The notes beneath the pieces were generated by a model, which did not search any database, was not told the origin of the DNA, and worked only from the letters and a program-made list of their open reading frames with translations. Of a DNA stretch of 64,000 bases, positions 9,956 to 19,039 are shown piece by piece. The DNA is taken from NCBI RefSeq assembly GCF_001514235.1, contig NZ_KQ948926.1, positions 216,884 to 280,883 on the forward strand, in the 5' to 3' direction. Every line of letters begins with the position of its first letter. The first letter of the stretch is position 1. This DNA comes from Streptomyces caeruleatus. GTDB lineage: Bacteria; Actinomycetota; Actinomycetes; Streptomycetales; Streptomycetaceae. Both the position numbers and the translations under genes were made by a program.

Positions 9956-11014
9956 TCAGGCCAGGCCGAGGCGCTCGGCGGCAGTGGCGGCGTCCACCGG
10001 AACGGTGACCGGCTGCGGGGCGCCGGCGACGGCCCAGTCGGGGTCCTTCAGGCCGTTGCCGGTGACGGTGCAGACGATGGTCTGGCCCGGGTCGACCTTG
10101 CCCTGCTCGGCGGCCTTCAGCAGACCGGCGACGGACGCGGCGGAGGCGGGCTCGACGAAGACGCCCTCCTGCGCGGCCAACAGCCGGTAGGCGCGCAGGA
10201 TTTCACGATCCGTCACCTCGTCGATGAACCCGCCGGACTCGTCCCGCGCGGCGAGCGCGTACTGCCAGGAAGCCGGGTTGCCGATGCGGATGGCGGTGGC
10301 GATGGTCGACGGGTCCTTGACGACCTCGCCGCGCACGATGGGCGCGGAGCCGGAGGCCTGGAAGCCCCACATGCGCGGGGTCCGCTGGGCGATGCCGTCG
10401 GCGGCGTACTCCGTGTAGCCCTTCCAGTACGCGGTGATGTTGCCCGCGTTGCCGACCGGCAGGACGTGGATGTCGGGGGCGTCGCCCAGCATGTCCACGA
10501 TCTCGAAGGCGGCCGTCTTCTGCCCCTCGATACGCACCGGGTTGACCGAATTGACCAGGGCCACAGGGTAGTTGTCGCTCAGGTCGCGGGCGAGCGTGAG
10601 GCAGTCGTCGAAGTTGCCGTCGACCTGGAGGATCTTCGCTCCGTGGATGAGCGCCTGGCCCATCTTGCCGAGCGCGATCTTGCCCTGCGGGACTAGAACG
10701 GCCGAGACCATGCCCGCGCGCACGGCGTAGGCGGCGGCGGAGGCGGAGGTGTTGCCGGTGGAGGCGCAGATGACGGCCTTGGCCCCCTCCTCCTTCGCCC
10801 TGGTGATGGCCATGGTCATACCGCGGTCCTTGAAGGACCCGGTCGGGTTCGCGCCCTCCACCTTGAGGTGGACCTCGCAGCCCGTGCGCTCGGAGAGCAC
10901 CTGCGCGGGCACGAGGGGCGTGCCGCCCTCGCGGAGCGTCACGACCGGCGTGGTGTCGGAGACGGGCAGCCGGTCCCGGTACTCCTCGATGATTCCGCGC
11001 CACTGGTGGGTCAT
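9956..11014 (-). CDS. thrC: Threonine synthase
   Basis: PLP enzyme converting O-phosphohomoserine to threonine. 352 residues. The PLP lysine is in GSFKDRG (Lys62), with STGNTSAS forming the substrate loop and VGNAGN the phosphate-binding loop. It begins 6 bp after the hom stop codon, so hom and thrC are translationally linked. Confidence 0.96.
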   Translation of the reverse strand: MTHQWRGIIEEYRDRLPVSDTTPVVTLREGGTPLVPAQVLSERTGCEVHLKVEGANPTGSFKDRGMTMAITRAKEEGAKAVICASTGNTSASAAAYAVRAGMVSAVLVPQGKIALGKMGQALIHGAKILQVDGNFDDCLTLARDLSDNYPVALVNSVNPVRIEGQKTAAFEIVDMLGDAPDIHVLPVGNAGNITAYWKGYTEYAADGIAQRTPRMWGFQASGSAPIVRGEVVKDPSTIATAIRIGNPASWQYALAARDESGGFIDEVTDREILRAYRLLAAQEGVFVEPASAASVAGLLKAAEQGKVDPGQTIVCTVTGNGLKDPDWAVAGAPQPVTVPVDAATAAERLGLA

Positions 11015-11020
11015 TGCTGG

Positions 11021-12310
11021 TTACTCTCCTTCAACCCGCATGATGCTGGCGACACCCCGCACGGTGTCGAGCTTGCGCAGCGCCTCGACGGTCCCCACGA
11101 GGGCCGCGTCGGACGCACGGTGGGTGACGACGACGAGGGAGGCCTCGCCGTCCTTGCCCTGCTGGCGAACCGTATCGATCGAGACACCGTGTTCCGCGAA
11201 CACGGTCGCCACCTGGGCGAGAACACCCGGTTTGTCCGCCACGTCGAGGCTGATGTGATAGCGCGTGACGACATCGCCCATCGGCGACACGGTCAGGGCG
11301 GCGTACGCCGACTCGCCGGGCCCCGTTGCCCCGCTGAGTCGGTTGCGACAGACGGCGACGAGGTCGCCGAGTACGGCCGAGGCGGTCGGGGAACCGCCCG
11401 CGCCCGGACCGTAGAACATGAGCTGACCGGAGGCGTCGGACTCCACGAACACGGCGTTGTACGCGCCGCGCACGGAGGCGAGCGGGTGGGTCAGCGGGAT
11501 CATGGCGGGGTGCACGCGCGCGGTGACCGACTGGCCGTCCGCGGCCCGCTCGCAGATGGCGAGCAGCTTGATGGTGCAGCCCATGTTCTTCGCGGAGGCG
11601 AAGTCGGCAGCGGTGACCTCGGTCATGCCCTCGCGGTAGACGTCGTCGAGACGCACGCGCGTGTGGAAGGCGATGCCGGCGAGGATGGCGGCCTTGGCCG
11701 CGGCGTCGAATCCCTCGACGTCGGCGGTCGGGTCGGCTTCGGCGTACCCGAGGGCGGTGGCCTCGTCGAGGGCCTCCTGGTAACCGGCCCCCGTCGAGTC
11801 CATCTTGTCGAGGATGAAGTTGGTGGTCCCGTTGACGATGCCGAGCACCCGGTTGACCTTGTCGCCGGCGAGGGACTCGCGCAGCGGCCGGATCAGCGGG
11901 ATGGCGCCGGCGACGGCGGCCTCGTAGTAGAGGTCCTTGTTGTTCGCCTCCGCCACGGCGTGCAGGGCGGCGCCGTCCTGGGCGAGAAGGGCCTTGTTCG
12001 CGGACACGACCGAGGCGCCGTGCTCGAAGGCCGTGGTGATGAGGGTGCGGGCGGGCTCGATGCCCCCGATGACCTCGACGACCACGTCGATGTCGCCGCG
12101 TTTGACGAGGGCGGTCGCGTCGGTGGTGACGAGCGCGGGGTCGATGCCCTCACGGACCTTGGAGGGCCGCCGTACGGCCACGCCCGCGAGCTCCACGGGA
12201 GCCCCGATCCGGGCGGCGAGGTCGTCGGCGTGCGTCGTCATGATGCGCGCCACCTCTGAGCCAACAACCCCACAGCCCAGCAGCGCCACCTTCAGCGGAC
12301 GCGTACGCAT
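11021..12310 (-). CDS. hom: Homoserine dehydrogenase
   Basis: NAD(P)-dependent reduction of aspartate semialdehyde to homoserine, the branch point to threonine and methionine. 429 residues: Rossmann GCGVVGS at 12-18, catalytic region with YYEAAVAGAIPLI, and a C-terminal ACT domain (about 350-429, beginning near VTRYHISLDVADKPGVLA) that usually carries threonine feedback inhibition. Start ATG 12310 has GAGG 8 nt upstream; an adjacent ATG at 12313 is equally possible. Confidence 0.95.
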   Translation of the reverse strand: MRTRPLKVALLGCGVVGSEVARIMTTHADDLAARIGAPVELAGVAVRRPSKVREGIDPALVTTDATALVKRGDIDVVVEVIGGIEPARTLITTAFEHGASVVSANKALLAQDGAALHAVAEANNKDLYYEAAVAGAIPLIRPLRESLAGDKVNRVLGIVNGTTNFILDKMDSTGAGYQEALDEATALGYAEADPTADVEGFDAAAKAAILAGIAFHTRVRLDDVYREGMTEVTAADFASAKNMGCTIKLLAICERAADGQSVTARVHPAMIPLTHPLASVRGAYNAVFVESDASGQLMFYGPGAGGSPTASAVLGDLVAVCRNRLSGATGPGESAYAALTVSPMGDVVTRYHISLDVADKPGVLAQVATVFAEHGVSIDTVRQQGKDGEASLVVVTHRASDAALVGTVEALRKLDTVRGVASIMRVEGE

Positions 12311-12472
12311 CATCCGACCTCGTTTCCTCATACCGTCTACGGTTGCACCAGTCTCACTCACCGGACGGGAGTTTCTGCCCTTCGTCCGGATCGTGAGACA
12401 TCGATTTCATTTGTACGGGGGTGGATGACAGGAGATCTTCCGCCCCCGGGTCTTCGTCCCCGGCCCCTGGGG

Positions 12473-13864
12473 TCACCCGACGTCGAGACGCAGGAGGTCG
12501 TCCTCCGTCTCACGCCGGACGATCACCCGGGACTCACCGTCGTTCACGGCGACGACGGGCGGCCGGAGCACATGGTTGTAGTTGCTGGCCATGGACCGGC
12601 AGTACGCCCCGGTCGCCGGTACGGCGATCAGGTCACCCGGTGCCAGGTCGGAGGGCAGGAACGCGTCCTTCACGACGATGTCCCCGCTCTCGCAGTGCTT
12701 GCCGACGACCCGGGCGAGCATGGGCTCGGCGTCGCTCGTCCGGGACACCAGGGCGACGCTGTACTCGGCGTCGTACAGCGCCGTACGGATGTTGTCCGAC
12801 ATGCCGCCGTCGACGGAGACGTACGTCCGCAGCCCGTCGAGGGGCTTGATGGTGCCGACCTCGTAGAGCGTGAAGGCGGTGGGCCCGACGATGGCCCGGC
12901 CCGGCTCGACGGAGATACGCGGTGTCCGAAGCCTGGCCGCCTCGCACTCACGCGTGACGATCTCGGTGAGCGCCTTGGCGATCTCGTGCGGTTCGCGGGG
13001 GTCGTCGTCACTCGTGTACGCGATCCCGAGGCCGCCCCCGAGGTCGATCTCGGGAAGCTCGACGCCGTGCTCGTCCCGGATGTCCTTGAGCAGACCCACC
13101 ACCCGGTGCGCGGCGACCTCGAAGCCCGACATGTCGAAGATCTGCGACCCGATGTGGGAGTGGATCCCGATGACCTCGAGCCAGTCGAGCCGCAGCGCCC
13201 GCCGTACGGCCTCGGCGGCCTGTCCCCCGGCGAGCGGGATGCCGAACTTCTGGTCCTCGTGGGCGGTGGCGATGAACTCGTGCGTGTGCGCCTCGACACC
13301 CACGGTGATACGGATCTGCACCCGCTGCCGCTTGCCCAGCTCCTGCGCGATGTGCGCGACCCGGACGATCTCCTGGAAGGAGTCGAGGACGATACGTCCG
13401 ACGCCCGCCTCGATGGCGCGACGGATCTCATCCTTCGACTTGTTGTTGCCGTGGAACGCGATGCGGTCGGCGGGCATACCGGCCGACAGGGCGGTGGCGA
13501 GCTCGCCCCCGGAGCAGACGTCCAGGTTGAGCCCTTCCTCGTGCAGCCACCGCACCACTGCGCGGGAGAGGAACGCCTTGCCGGCGTAGAAGACGTCGGC
13601 GTCGGCCCCGAAGGCACCGCGCCAGGCCCGGGCCCGGGCGCGGAAGTCGGCCTCGTCGAGGATGTAGGCGGGGGTGCCGTGCTGTTCGGCGAGGGTCTTC
13701 ACGTCGACACCGCCGACGGTGACGGTTCCTTCGGCGTCCCGGGCGACCGTCTGGGCCCACACCTTGGCATCGAGGGTGTTGAGGTCGGCCGGCGGGCCGG
13801 AGTAGTGGCCCTCGGGGAGGACGTCTGCGTGGCGGGGCCCGGCGGGGTGTGCGGAACGGCTCAT
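12473..13864 (-). CDS. lysA: Diaminopimelate decarboxylase
   Basis: Last step of lysine synthesis: decarboxylates meso-diaminopimelate with PLP. 463 residues. The alanine-racemase-like barrel carries the PLP lysine in FYAGKAF (Lys96) and HSHIGSQI; the C-terminal domain has the active-site motif CESGDI and GAYCRSMAS. Placed directly upstream of hom and downstream of nrtL, the standard Streptomyces arrangement of aspartate-family genes. Confidence 0.96.
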   Translation of the reverse strand: MSRSAHPAGPRHADVLPEGHYSGPPADLNTLDAKVWAQTVARDAEGTVTVGGVDVKTLAEQHGTPAYILDEADFRARARAWRGAFGADADVFYAGKAFLSRAVVRWLHEEGLNLDVCSGGELATALSAGMPADRIAFHGNNKSKDEIRRAIEAGVGRIVLDSFQEIVRVAHIAQELGKRQRVQIRITVGVEAHTHEFIATAHEDQKFGIPLAGGQAAEAVRRALRLDWLEVIGIHSHIGSQIFDMSGFEVAAHRVVGLLKDIRDEHGVELPEIDLGGGLGIAYTSDDDPREPHEIAKALTEIVTRECEAARLRTPRISVEPGRAIVGPTAFTLYEVGTIKPLDGLRTYVSVDGGMSDNIRTALYDAEYSVALVSRTSDAEPMLARVVGKHCESGDIVVKDAFLPSDLAPGDLIAVPATGAYCRSMASNYNHVLRPPVVAVNDGESRVIVRRETEDDLLRLDVG

Positions 13865-13881
13865 GACTTTCGTGGGCTCTC

Positions 13882-14985
13882 TCAGAGGTGTTCGGGTGCG
13901 TCGATGCCGAGCAGGGACAGGCCACCGGCCAGCACCGTCCCGGCGGCTTCGGCGAGCGCGAGCCGGGCGCGGTGGGCGGCCGAGGGTTTCTCCGCACCGC
14001 GGGGCAGGACGGCGGGCAGCAGCGGCAGCACGGCATCGGCGACGCTGACGAGGTGCCGGGCGAGCCGGTCGGGCGCGCGGTGCGCCGCGGCTTGGGCGAG
14101 GACGCGGGGGTGGTCGGCGAGCAGGACGGCGACGTCGTGTCGTACGTCCCCGGGTTCGGCGCCGAACCCCAGGTCGGCGGCGTTACGGCCGAGGGCCCGG
14201 GTGCGGGCGTGGGCGTAACGGACGCGGAAGAGAGGGTTGCTCTCACGCTGGGCGAGGTGCTCGTCGGTGATACGGGGCCGGTCGTGTCCGGCGGGGTGCA
14301 GCAGCGCCCAGCGGGCGGCGTCACGGCCGAGCGGGAGCGGGTCGGCGGGCGCCGGCACGGGCCGTACGCCGACGCCGAGCGGCGCCGGCGACTCGACACT
14401 GCCATGAGCGTCGACCCGCGCCCCGAGAACGGCCTCCCACTCCAGCTCGGGCCGGCCCTCGCAGCTGGTGCGGACGAGGGCCCCCTGGGAGCGCAGGAGA
14501 CGGGCGAGGACATCCGTGACGACGACGGCACGGACGTCGTGGGCGCAGTGCAGTTGCAGAACCTGCCCGAAGAAATCGCCGTGGCCGCTGCGGGCGCGGG
14601 CCCCGGCGTGCCCGTCGGACCGACCGGGCACGCCAGGCCCCTCGACGAACCCGTACCGCGTACCGCGCCTCAGGATCTCCTCGACGAGGGCGGCGGGCGC
14701 GGTCTCACGCAGGCTGATGTTGATGAATCCGGGCCCGGTGACGACGACGTCGGCGACGCCGTCCGCGTCGGCGAGGCGCGGTCGCAGGATCTCGGCGACC
14801 CGCAGGGGCGGCTCCCCCGCCGGGCGGGCGAGCTGCAGGGCGATGTTGGTCGCGTAGTCACCACAGCCACCGGGTCCCGGAACGCTGACCAGGGCCCGCT
14901 CCGGCACGGCGACGCGCAGCTCCCCCTCGTCGACAGCACGACGCACCGCGCGCAGCACGGTACGGGAGAGCTCGACGGGGGTCAC
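13882..14985 (-). CDS. nrtL: ArgS-related anticodon-binding protein NrtL
   Basis: A 367-residue relative of arginyl-tRNA synthetase. It keeps an N-terminal Add-1-like domain (residues 1-100, including GDYATNIALQLA) and the C-terminal DALR anticodon-binding helices (about 240-367, with NPLFRVRYAHAR). The catalytic Rossmann core and its HIGH/KMSK motifs are absent, so it cannot charge tRNA. Its role is not known to me; the name rests on its fixed position before lysA. Start GTG 14985. Confidence 0.8.
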   Translation of the reverse strand: MTPVELSRTVLRAVRRAVDEGELRVAVPERALVSVPGPGGCGDYATNIALQLARPAGEPPLRVAEILRPRLADADGVADVVVTGPGFINISLRETAPAALVEEILRRGTRYGFVEGPGVPGRSDGHAGARARSGHGDFFGQVLQLHCAHDVRAVVVTDVLARLLRSQGALVRTSCEGRPELEWEAVLGARVDAHGSVESPAPLGVGVRPVPAPADPLPLGRDAARWALLHPAGHDRPRITDEHLAQRESNPLFRVRYAHARTRALGRNAADLGFGAEPGDVRHDVAVLLADHPRVLAQAAAHRAPDRLARHLVSVADAVLPLLPAVLPRGAEKPSAAHRARLALAEAAGTVLAGGLSLLGIDAPEHL

Positions 14986-15067
14986 GGGACAAGCGTAGGG
15001 GAGGAGGGGGGCGGGTATGCGAATGGGTTTGGGCTGGGTCCCGGGATGTGGACGTCCAGCGCCGGTA

Positions 15068-15661
15068 TCAGCCGCCGGTACGCCCTGCGGCTTCTCCGGC
15101 GCCCCCCAGGACCCCGCCGACCACGGCCGCGTCGACGCTCCTACCTGACGTGCCTGACCTGCCCGACCTGCCCGACCCGTTCGCCCCGTCCGACCGATCT
15201 GCCCTGTCCGACGGGTCCGGCCTGTCCGCGCTTCTGCCCTCGCCCCCGCCTTCCCCTTCCGCTTCCCCCGTCCACTCCCGGCTCGGGCTCCGCTCGATCA
15301 ACCGCCGTACGACGCTGACGAGTTCGGCGGGCTCGAAGGGCTTGGCGAGGAAGGCGTCGACACCGACGTCGAGGCCGGTGTCGACCTCGTACTGGGTGCA
15401 GGCGCTGATGATGGCGAGGGGGAGATCACGGGTACGGGGGTCGGAACGCAGCCGCGCGGCGGTACTCAGCCCGTCGAGGCGGGGCATGACCACGTCGAGG
15501 GTGATCACGTCGGGGCACACCTGATGAACGACTTCCAGACACTCGGCACCATCGGCCGCGGTCACCACCTCGAGCCCCTCCAGCTCGAGATTGACCCTGA
15601 TCAGCTGCCGGATGACCTTGTTGTCGTCCACAACAAGCACCCGGCCCGACGCGCCTGGCAC
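15068..15661 (-). CDS. Single-domain response regulator with low-complexity tail
   Basis: A receiver domain of about 125 residues: VLVVDDNK holds the acidic pocket, LDVVMP the phospho-accepting Asp, and FLAKPF the conserved Lys. There is no DNA-binding output domain. Instead the C-terminal 70 residues are Gly/Ser/Arg/Asp-rich repeats (DRADRSDG, GRSGRSGTSGRS) likely to be disordered. GTG 15661 gives the conventional start of a receiver; an upstream GTG near 15733 is also open. No kinase gene is adjacent. It is the last core gene before the tRNA. Confidence 0.8.
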   Translation of the reverse strand: MPGASGRVLVVDDNKVIRQLIRVNLELEGLEVVTAADGAECLEVVHQVCPDVITLDVVMPRLDGLSTAARLRSDPRTRDLPLAIISACTQYEVDTGLDVGVDAFLAKPFEPAELVSVVRRLIERSPSREWTGEAEGEGGGEGRSADRPDPSDRADRSDGANGSGRSGRSGTSGRSVDAAVVGGVLGGAGEAAGRTGG

Positions 15662-15835
15662 AACTCGAGAGTAGGTCGGGACCGGCCACCGCGTCCGGGT
15701 TTTCCCCACTTCCACCCCGCGCGAGCGAGCCACCCCAGGTCACGCACGGTGCCGCCGCCCCTGAAACCCGTTCATGAACACCCCCCAAGAGCTGGTAGGG
15801 TTCTACCCGTCGCCGCCAAGCAAGGCGCCCGACAC

Positions 15836-15907
15836 GCCCCCGTAGCTCAGGGGATAGAGCAACGGCCTCCGGAGCCGTGTGCGCAGGTTCGAATCCTGCC
15901 GGGGGCA
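15836..15907 (+). tRNA. tRNA-Arg (anticodon CCG)
   Basis: Acceptor stem GCCCCCG (15836-15842) pairs with CGGGGGC (15900-15906). The anticodon arm ACGGC-CTCCGGA-GCCGT shows anticodon CCG, and the T arm is GCAGG-TTCGAAT-CCTGC. A73 is at 15907 and CCA is not encoded. It decodes CGG arginine codons. An integrase gene starts its 3' neighbourhood, so this tRNA is the likely attachment site of the element to the right; its 3' end remains intact. Confidence 0.95.
15883..15907 (+). other. Putative attL within the 3' end of tRNA-Arg
   Basis: The T arm and 3' acceptor strand of the tRNA lie immediately beside the int/xis pair. Tyrosine integrases of actinobacterial elements normally recombine in such tRNA 3' segments and duplicate them. 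I found no second copy within 64 kb, so the exact core is inferred from context only. Confidence 0.45.
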
Positions 15908-16074
15908 CTGCAGGTCAGAGGGCTAAAACGCCACCTGACCAGCGCAGATGCCAAAATGAAGTAACTGCAGCCATATGCAGCCGAGGGCCAGCGAAAGCAG
16001 CCGTAGGACGCACGCTGCGGGACATACGCGGGATCGGACATTGGGTCACCAAACATCCAATCCACCACACAGCA

Positions 16075-16104
16075 AACGCCCCGAGGGTTTACCCCCGGGG
16101 CGTT
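16075..16104. terminator. Hairpin terminator downstream of integrase gene
   Basis: AACGCCCC (16075-16082) pairs with GGGGCGTT (16097-16104); the loop itself contains complementary GGG/CCC. It is placed 15 bp beyond the stop codon of the minus-strand integrase. Confidence 0.7.
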
Positions 16105-16118
16105 CGGTGTGATCATCG

Positions 16119-17495
16119 TCACTCGTATTCGAGCAACAGATCCTCGATTCGTTTGTTGGCCACCACATGCCGCCCGTGGAGGCACTTCGCATACCGAGCC
16201 AACAGCACCTCCACGGTGTTTCCGGCTCGCTCTGCGACCTCCGTCGGATCAACTCCGGCGTTCAGCCACGTGGACAGCGCCGAGTGACGCAAGTCGTACG
16301 GGCGGTCAGCGAGTGGGCTCGCAACAAGCTCCGGTGGCAGACCGAGCTCGCGGGCCTCGGCCCACGCTCGCGAGTAGGTCGATGAGCCGACCAGTCCACC
16401 ACGCTCGTTGAAGAAGAGTCTGCCGTCATCTGCCGTGCCAAACGTGTCGATGCTGTCGCGCCAGATAGCGACGAGGACCGGCGGCAGTGGGGTCGGGCGC
16501 ACCTCCTTGGGATCCCGATTCTTCAGCCCCCGGTCATCGTGCACCTCGCCCGTCTTGGTCCACTTCTTCCCTGCCGTCGGTCTGGTCCGATGGAGATTCG
16601 CCAACCCCCAGCCCTCCTCAGGGAGGTGGCAGTCCTGGACCGCGACGCCGACAGTCTCGGCCGGACGCATCCCGGCGTAGTACATGCCGGCGAACATACC
16701 CACCAGTCGCCTGCCCCTGGCTCGGTGGTAACCGCCCACGTACGAGACAGCGCCGATCAGGTTGCCGGCCTGCTTCGGGTTGGCCACGACGCGAGGGTCA
16801 ACGGGGACGATTCTTGACGGTTCCTCTACGGAAACCGAGTGGACAGGATTGTCGTCGAACTCGCCCAGCTCCGTGGCGTAGTTGAGCGCATTGACGAGGA
16901 CCTTGCGCTTGCGCTTGAAGGTTTCACTCGATGCCGCTTCTCCATCGAGTTTCAACATGAGCGCTTCCAGCACTCCCCGCATAACCGCGGGCTTGGCCAG
17001 ATCAGCAAGCGGAGGCGAGTTCCTTGCCGCCCAGTCGACTACGGCCCTGGCCTCTGGCGGAATTTCTCGATCTTCCGGGCTAGGAAGAACGAATGCCCAA
17101 TCCCGAAGCGCCCTCTGCATCGCCGCCTCGGTCGGCCGGCCGGGCCGCTTCGGCATGAGCGCCTTTGTGACACCCGTGAGCGCCTCATTGATCTCGTCCC
17201 GATAGTTCGGCGCGGCATGCGGCCACTTCACCTTCAGGTATTTCAAGGCGAAGGCGTACCAGGTGAGGGCGGGCGCCTTCTCCTCCATAGATGGAGGAAA
17301 ACCCGTCTCTGTGTCGAACTGCTCCCCACTCTCCTGGGCCATGAGGAGCCGCGACCGCAGCTTGTCGGCAAGCCCCTTAGTGCGACGCGAACGAGATACC
17401 TCACGCCCTGCCACGACCCAGCGCACCTCATAGGTGTCCTTGCCCTGGCGCTGCTTTACCCTGACGTCCCATATCCGAACGTCGGTCGTCTTCAA
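16119..17495 (-). CDS. int: Tyrosine site-specific integrase
   Basis: Catalyses integration and excision at an att site, here most likely tRNA-Arg. The 458-residue protein has an arm-binding N-terminus (about 1-70), a core-binding SAM-like domain (about 80-250) and a C-terminal catalytic domain. Catalytic residues seen: the first Arg in AGMRPAE, the LRHS motif (Arg and His) and a C-terminal Tyr in LLARYAK. The usual second HxxR histidine position reads AGN rather than AGH, a tolerated variation. It overlaps the upstream excisionase gene by 4 bp and faces the tRNA. Confidence 0.93.
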   Translation of the reverse strand: MKTTDVRIWDVRVKQRQGKDTYEVRWVVAGREVSRSRRTKGLADKLRSRLLMAQESGEQFDTETGFPPSMEEKAPALTWYAFALKYLKVKWPHAAPNYRDEINEALTGVTKALMPKRPGRPTEAAMQRALRDWAFVLPSPEDREIPPEARAVVDWAARNSPPLADLAKPAVMRGVLEALMLKLDGEAASSETFKRKRKVLVNALNYATELGEFDDNPVHSVSVEEPSRIVPVDPRVVANPKQAGNLIGAVSYVGGYHRARGRRLVGMFAGMYYAGMRPAETVGVAVQDCHLPEEGWGLANLHRTRPTAGKKWTKTGEVHDDRGLKNRDPKEVRPTPLPPVLVAIWRDSIDTFGTADDGRLFFNERGGLVGSSTYSRAWAEARELGLPPELVASPLADRPYDLRHSALSTWLNAGVDPTEVAERAGNTVEVLLARYAKCLHGRHVVANKRIEDLLLEYE

Positions 17496-17695
17496 GCTGC
17501 GACTTCCTCTCTCTCATGCAGCCATTCCATGAATACACTCCGCCAGACGCGCAACTCGCCGTTCGGAAGCTTCAGTACCTCAGGCCCTGTTCCCATCTCC
17601 CGCCACCGGTAGAAGGTTCGGCGGGATGTGCCCTTCAGCTCTGCCAGGACCTCGGGAACGGTCATCAACTCGTCGCCCTTATCGCCCTTCCTCAC
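17492..17695 (-). CDS. Excisionase-like MerR-type helix-turn-helix protein
   Basis: A 67-residue protein with a winged-helix excisionase fold: TVPEVLAELKGTSRRTFYRW forms the helix-turn-helix and the wing contains GPEVLKLPNGELRV. It likely binds the att arm to direct excision by the adjacent integrase, with which it overlaps by 4 bp. GTG 17695 and ATG 17665 are both possible starts; the shorter form would still contain the whole DNA-binding domain. Confidence 0.85.
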   Translation of the reverse strand: MRKGDKGDELMTVPEVLAELKGTSRRTFYRWREMGTGPEVLKLPNGELRVWRSVFMEWLHEREEVAA

Positions 17696-18128
17696 TCAGC
17701 GCCCCCTGTACGGAGTCACCAAAGGCCGAAGCGCCGCTGCCGCTACGTCACATAGCACGAAGAAGCGCTGCAGCGGGAGCGTTCGATTCAGTCTTTGGGC
17801 AGGGGGTATTGCGAAAGGACGCATGAGGGATCCTTACGAATTTTGTGCAGAATCCACCGCAGCATGTAGTGGGGTGGATGACAGTCGGGCGAGTGTCGTG
17901 CCTTTCTCGGATTTTCGGGCTCTGGTCCTGCGCGCCAACAGGCGCTACCCCGCGCCCGGGCACCAGGAAGGCGCTGTCCGCTCCAGGTCCACCGCCAAGT
18001 AGCCGGTGCGAACGACATCAATACTCCGGACGATCGCCGGTTTGGCTAACCGGCGATCGTCGGCTATGTTGCCTGCCGCTTCGCATGAGCCCGGCAGTGT
18101 CTTGGGGTGGCCTCAGTCAGGAAGCCAG
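17696..18128. other. Intergenic region left of the excisionase gene (433 bp)
   Basis: No supported gene. It should contain the xis-int promoter near 17700-17780. The only structure is the 14-bp perfect hairpin at 18029-18061. This stretch is somewhat lower in GC than the core genes. Confidence 0.5.
18029..18061. terminator. 14-bp perfect hairpin
   Basis: GACGATCGCCGGTT (18029-18042) pairs perfectly with AACCGGCGATCGTC (18048-18061) over a 5-nt loop. It lies 70 bp past the end of the broken winged-helix gene on the minus strand, so it is probably that unit's terminator. Confidence 0.7.
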
Positions 18129-18622
18129 TCAGTATGAGCGCACCTCCGGAGTCGCGCCGTCTGCGACAGGCACCAGCAGACCGTCATCCGTGAGGCGGTC
18201 AAGGCTTCGTGCTACCAGGCGCTCGGGGATTCCTGTGACCCGGGCCACGTGCCGGGCTGTGACTCCAGGGTGTGGCGCGACGTGCGCGAGGACGGCACGG
18301 TCGTCGCGGTAGCTCCGTTGCAGCAGATCCTCGCCGAACAGCCCGGCCCCACAGACGCAGACACACAGCCCGGTACTGACCGCGCCGTAGTCGCCCGCCG
18401 CCTGTGCGGACCAAGCATTCAGCGCACCGAGGACGAAGAGAACGGGCGAAGTGAGCCGAGCGGATCGAATAGCAGAATCGGACAGGCGGACCTCCCAAGT
18501 AGGGGCCGTGCCAGCAAGGCAGCCTCACGCGGTTCGAGATTCCGAGATATTTCGCAACCCTGAGCGCAGCGGAGCATCTGTACTGCTGGCCTGGTGTTTT
18601 CCGGGACGTTGTACGTTGACAT
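18129..18622 (-). pseudogene. Frameshifted gene encoding a C-terminal winged-helix (IclR/MarR-like) segment
   Basis: The frame ending at 18129 encodes a clear winged helix: GVTARHVARVTGIPERLVAR followed by LDRLTDDGLLVPV. That frame is open back to 18524 but has no ATG, GTG or TTG at all. An ATG at 18622 opens a different frame (MSTYNVPENTRPAV...REAALLA) that can join the first one with a single-base shift near 18512. I infer one former gene of about 165 codons broken by an indel. The middle of the protein is unassigned. It could instead be two unrelated fragments. Confidence 0.45.
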
Positions 18623-18829
18623 GATCCCGGCGGAGGTTCCAGTCCCTTGGGGCTCTTTCTCGTCTGCTGTGGACGAAATTCCGGACCAAGGGAGAGGCCA
18701 TCCGGAAAGCGTCAGCGTGTCAGCGGGCTTGGCGCCCTCCTGTGGCTCGCCCGGCTCCGTCCAATCAGCTTGTGGTTCTGCGGACTCACACGCGGTGGCG
18801 ACGTCGTCGGCCCGACTATTGCCTACGCC

Positions 18830-19039
18830 GCCGTCTTCAGTGGCGAAGGACAACCACTGACCGCCGACGCCTCCGTCCCGGAAAACTGTGGCGTTCGGTC
18901 CCGGCGTTTCGATGACCGCACAATTCCCACGCCATGCATCTCCGTGGATCACGCACTCCGACCTACCAGTTGGCAGCCTCTCCCACTCTCCGCGTAGATC
19001 CGCAAGCCCTCCAAGGAGCCATTGCCGATCAGGCCGCAC
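18830..19039 (-). pseudogene. Aminoglycoside-phosphotransferase-like kinase remnant
   Basis: The reading frame from ATG 19039 contains GEWERLPTGRSECVIHGDAWRGN, cited here in two parts: the linker EWERLPTG and the Brenner-like catalytic loop CVIHGDAWRGN. In intact APH/choline-kinase proteins this is followed by a DFE/D-type magnesium motif, which is missing; similarity is lost after about 60 residues. The N-lobe is also absent. It is therefore a fragment of roughly 60 codons, truncated at both ends by earlier rearrangement. Confidence 0.55.
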
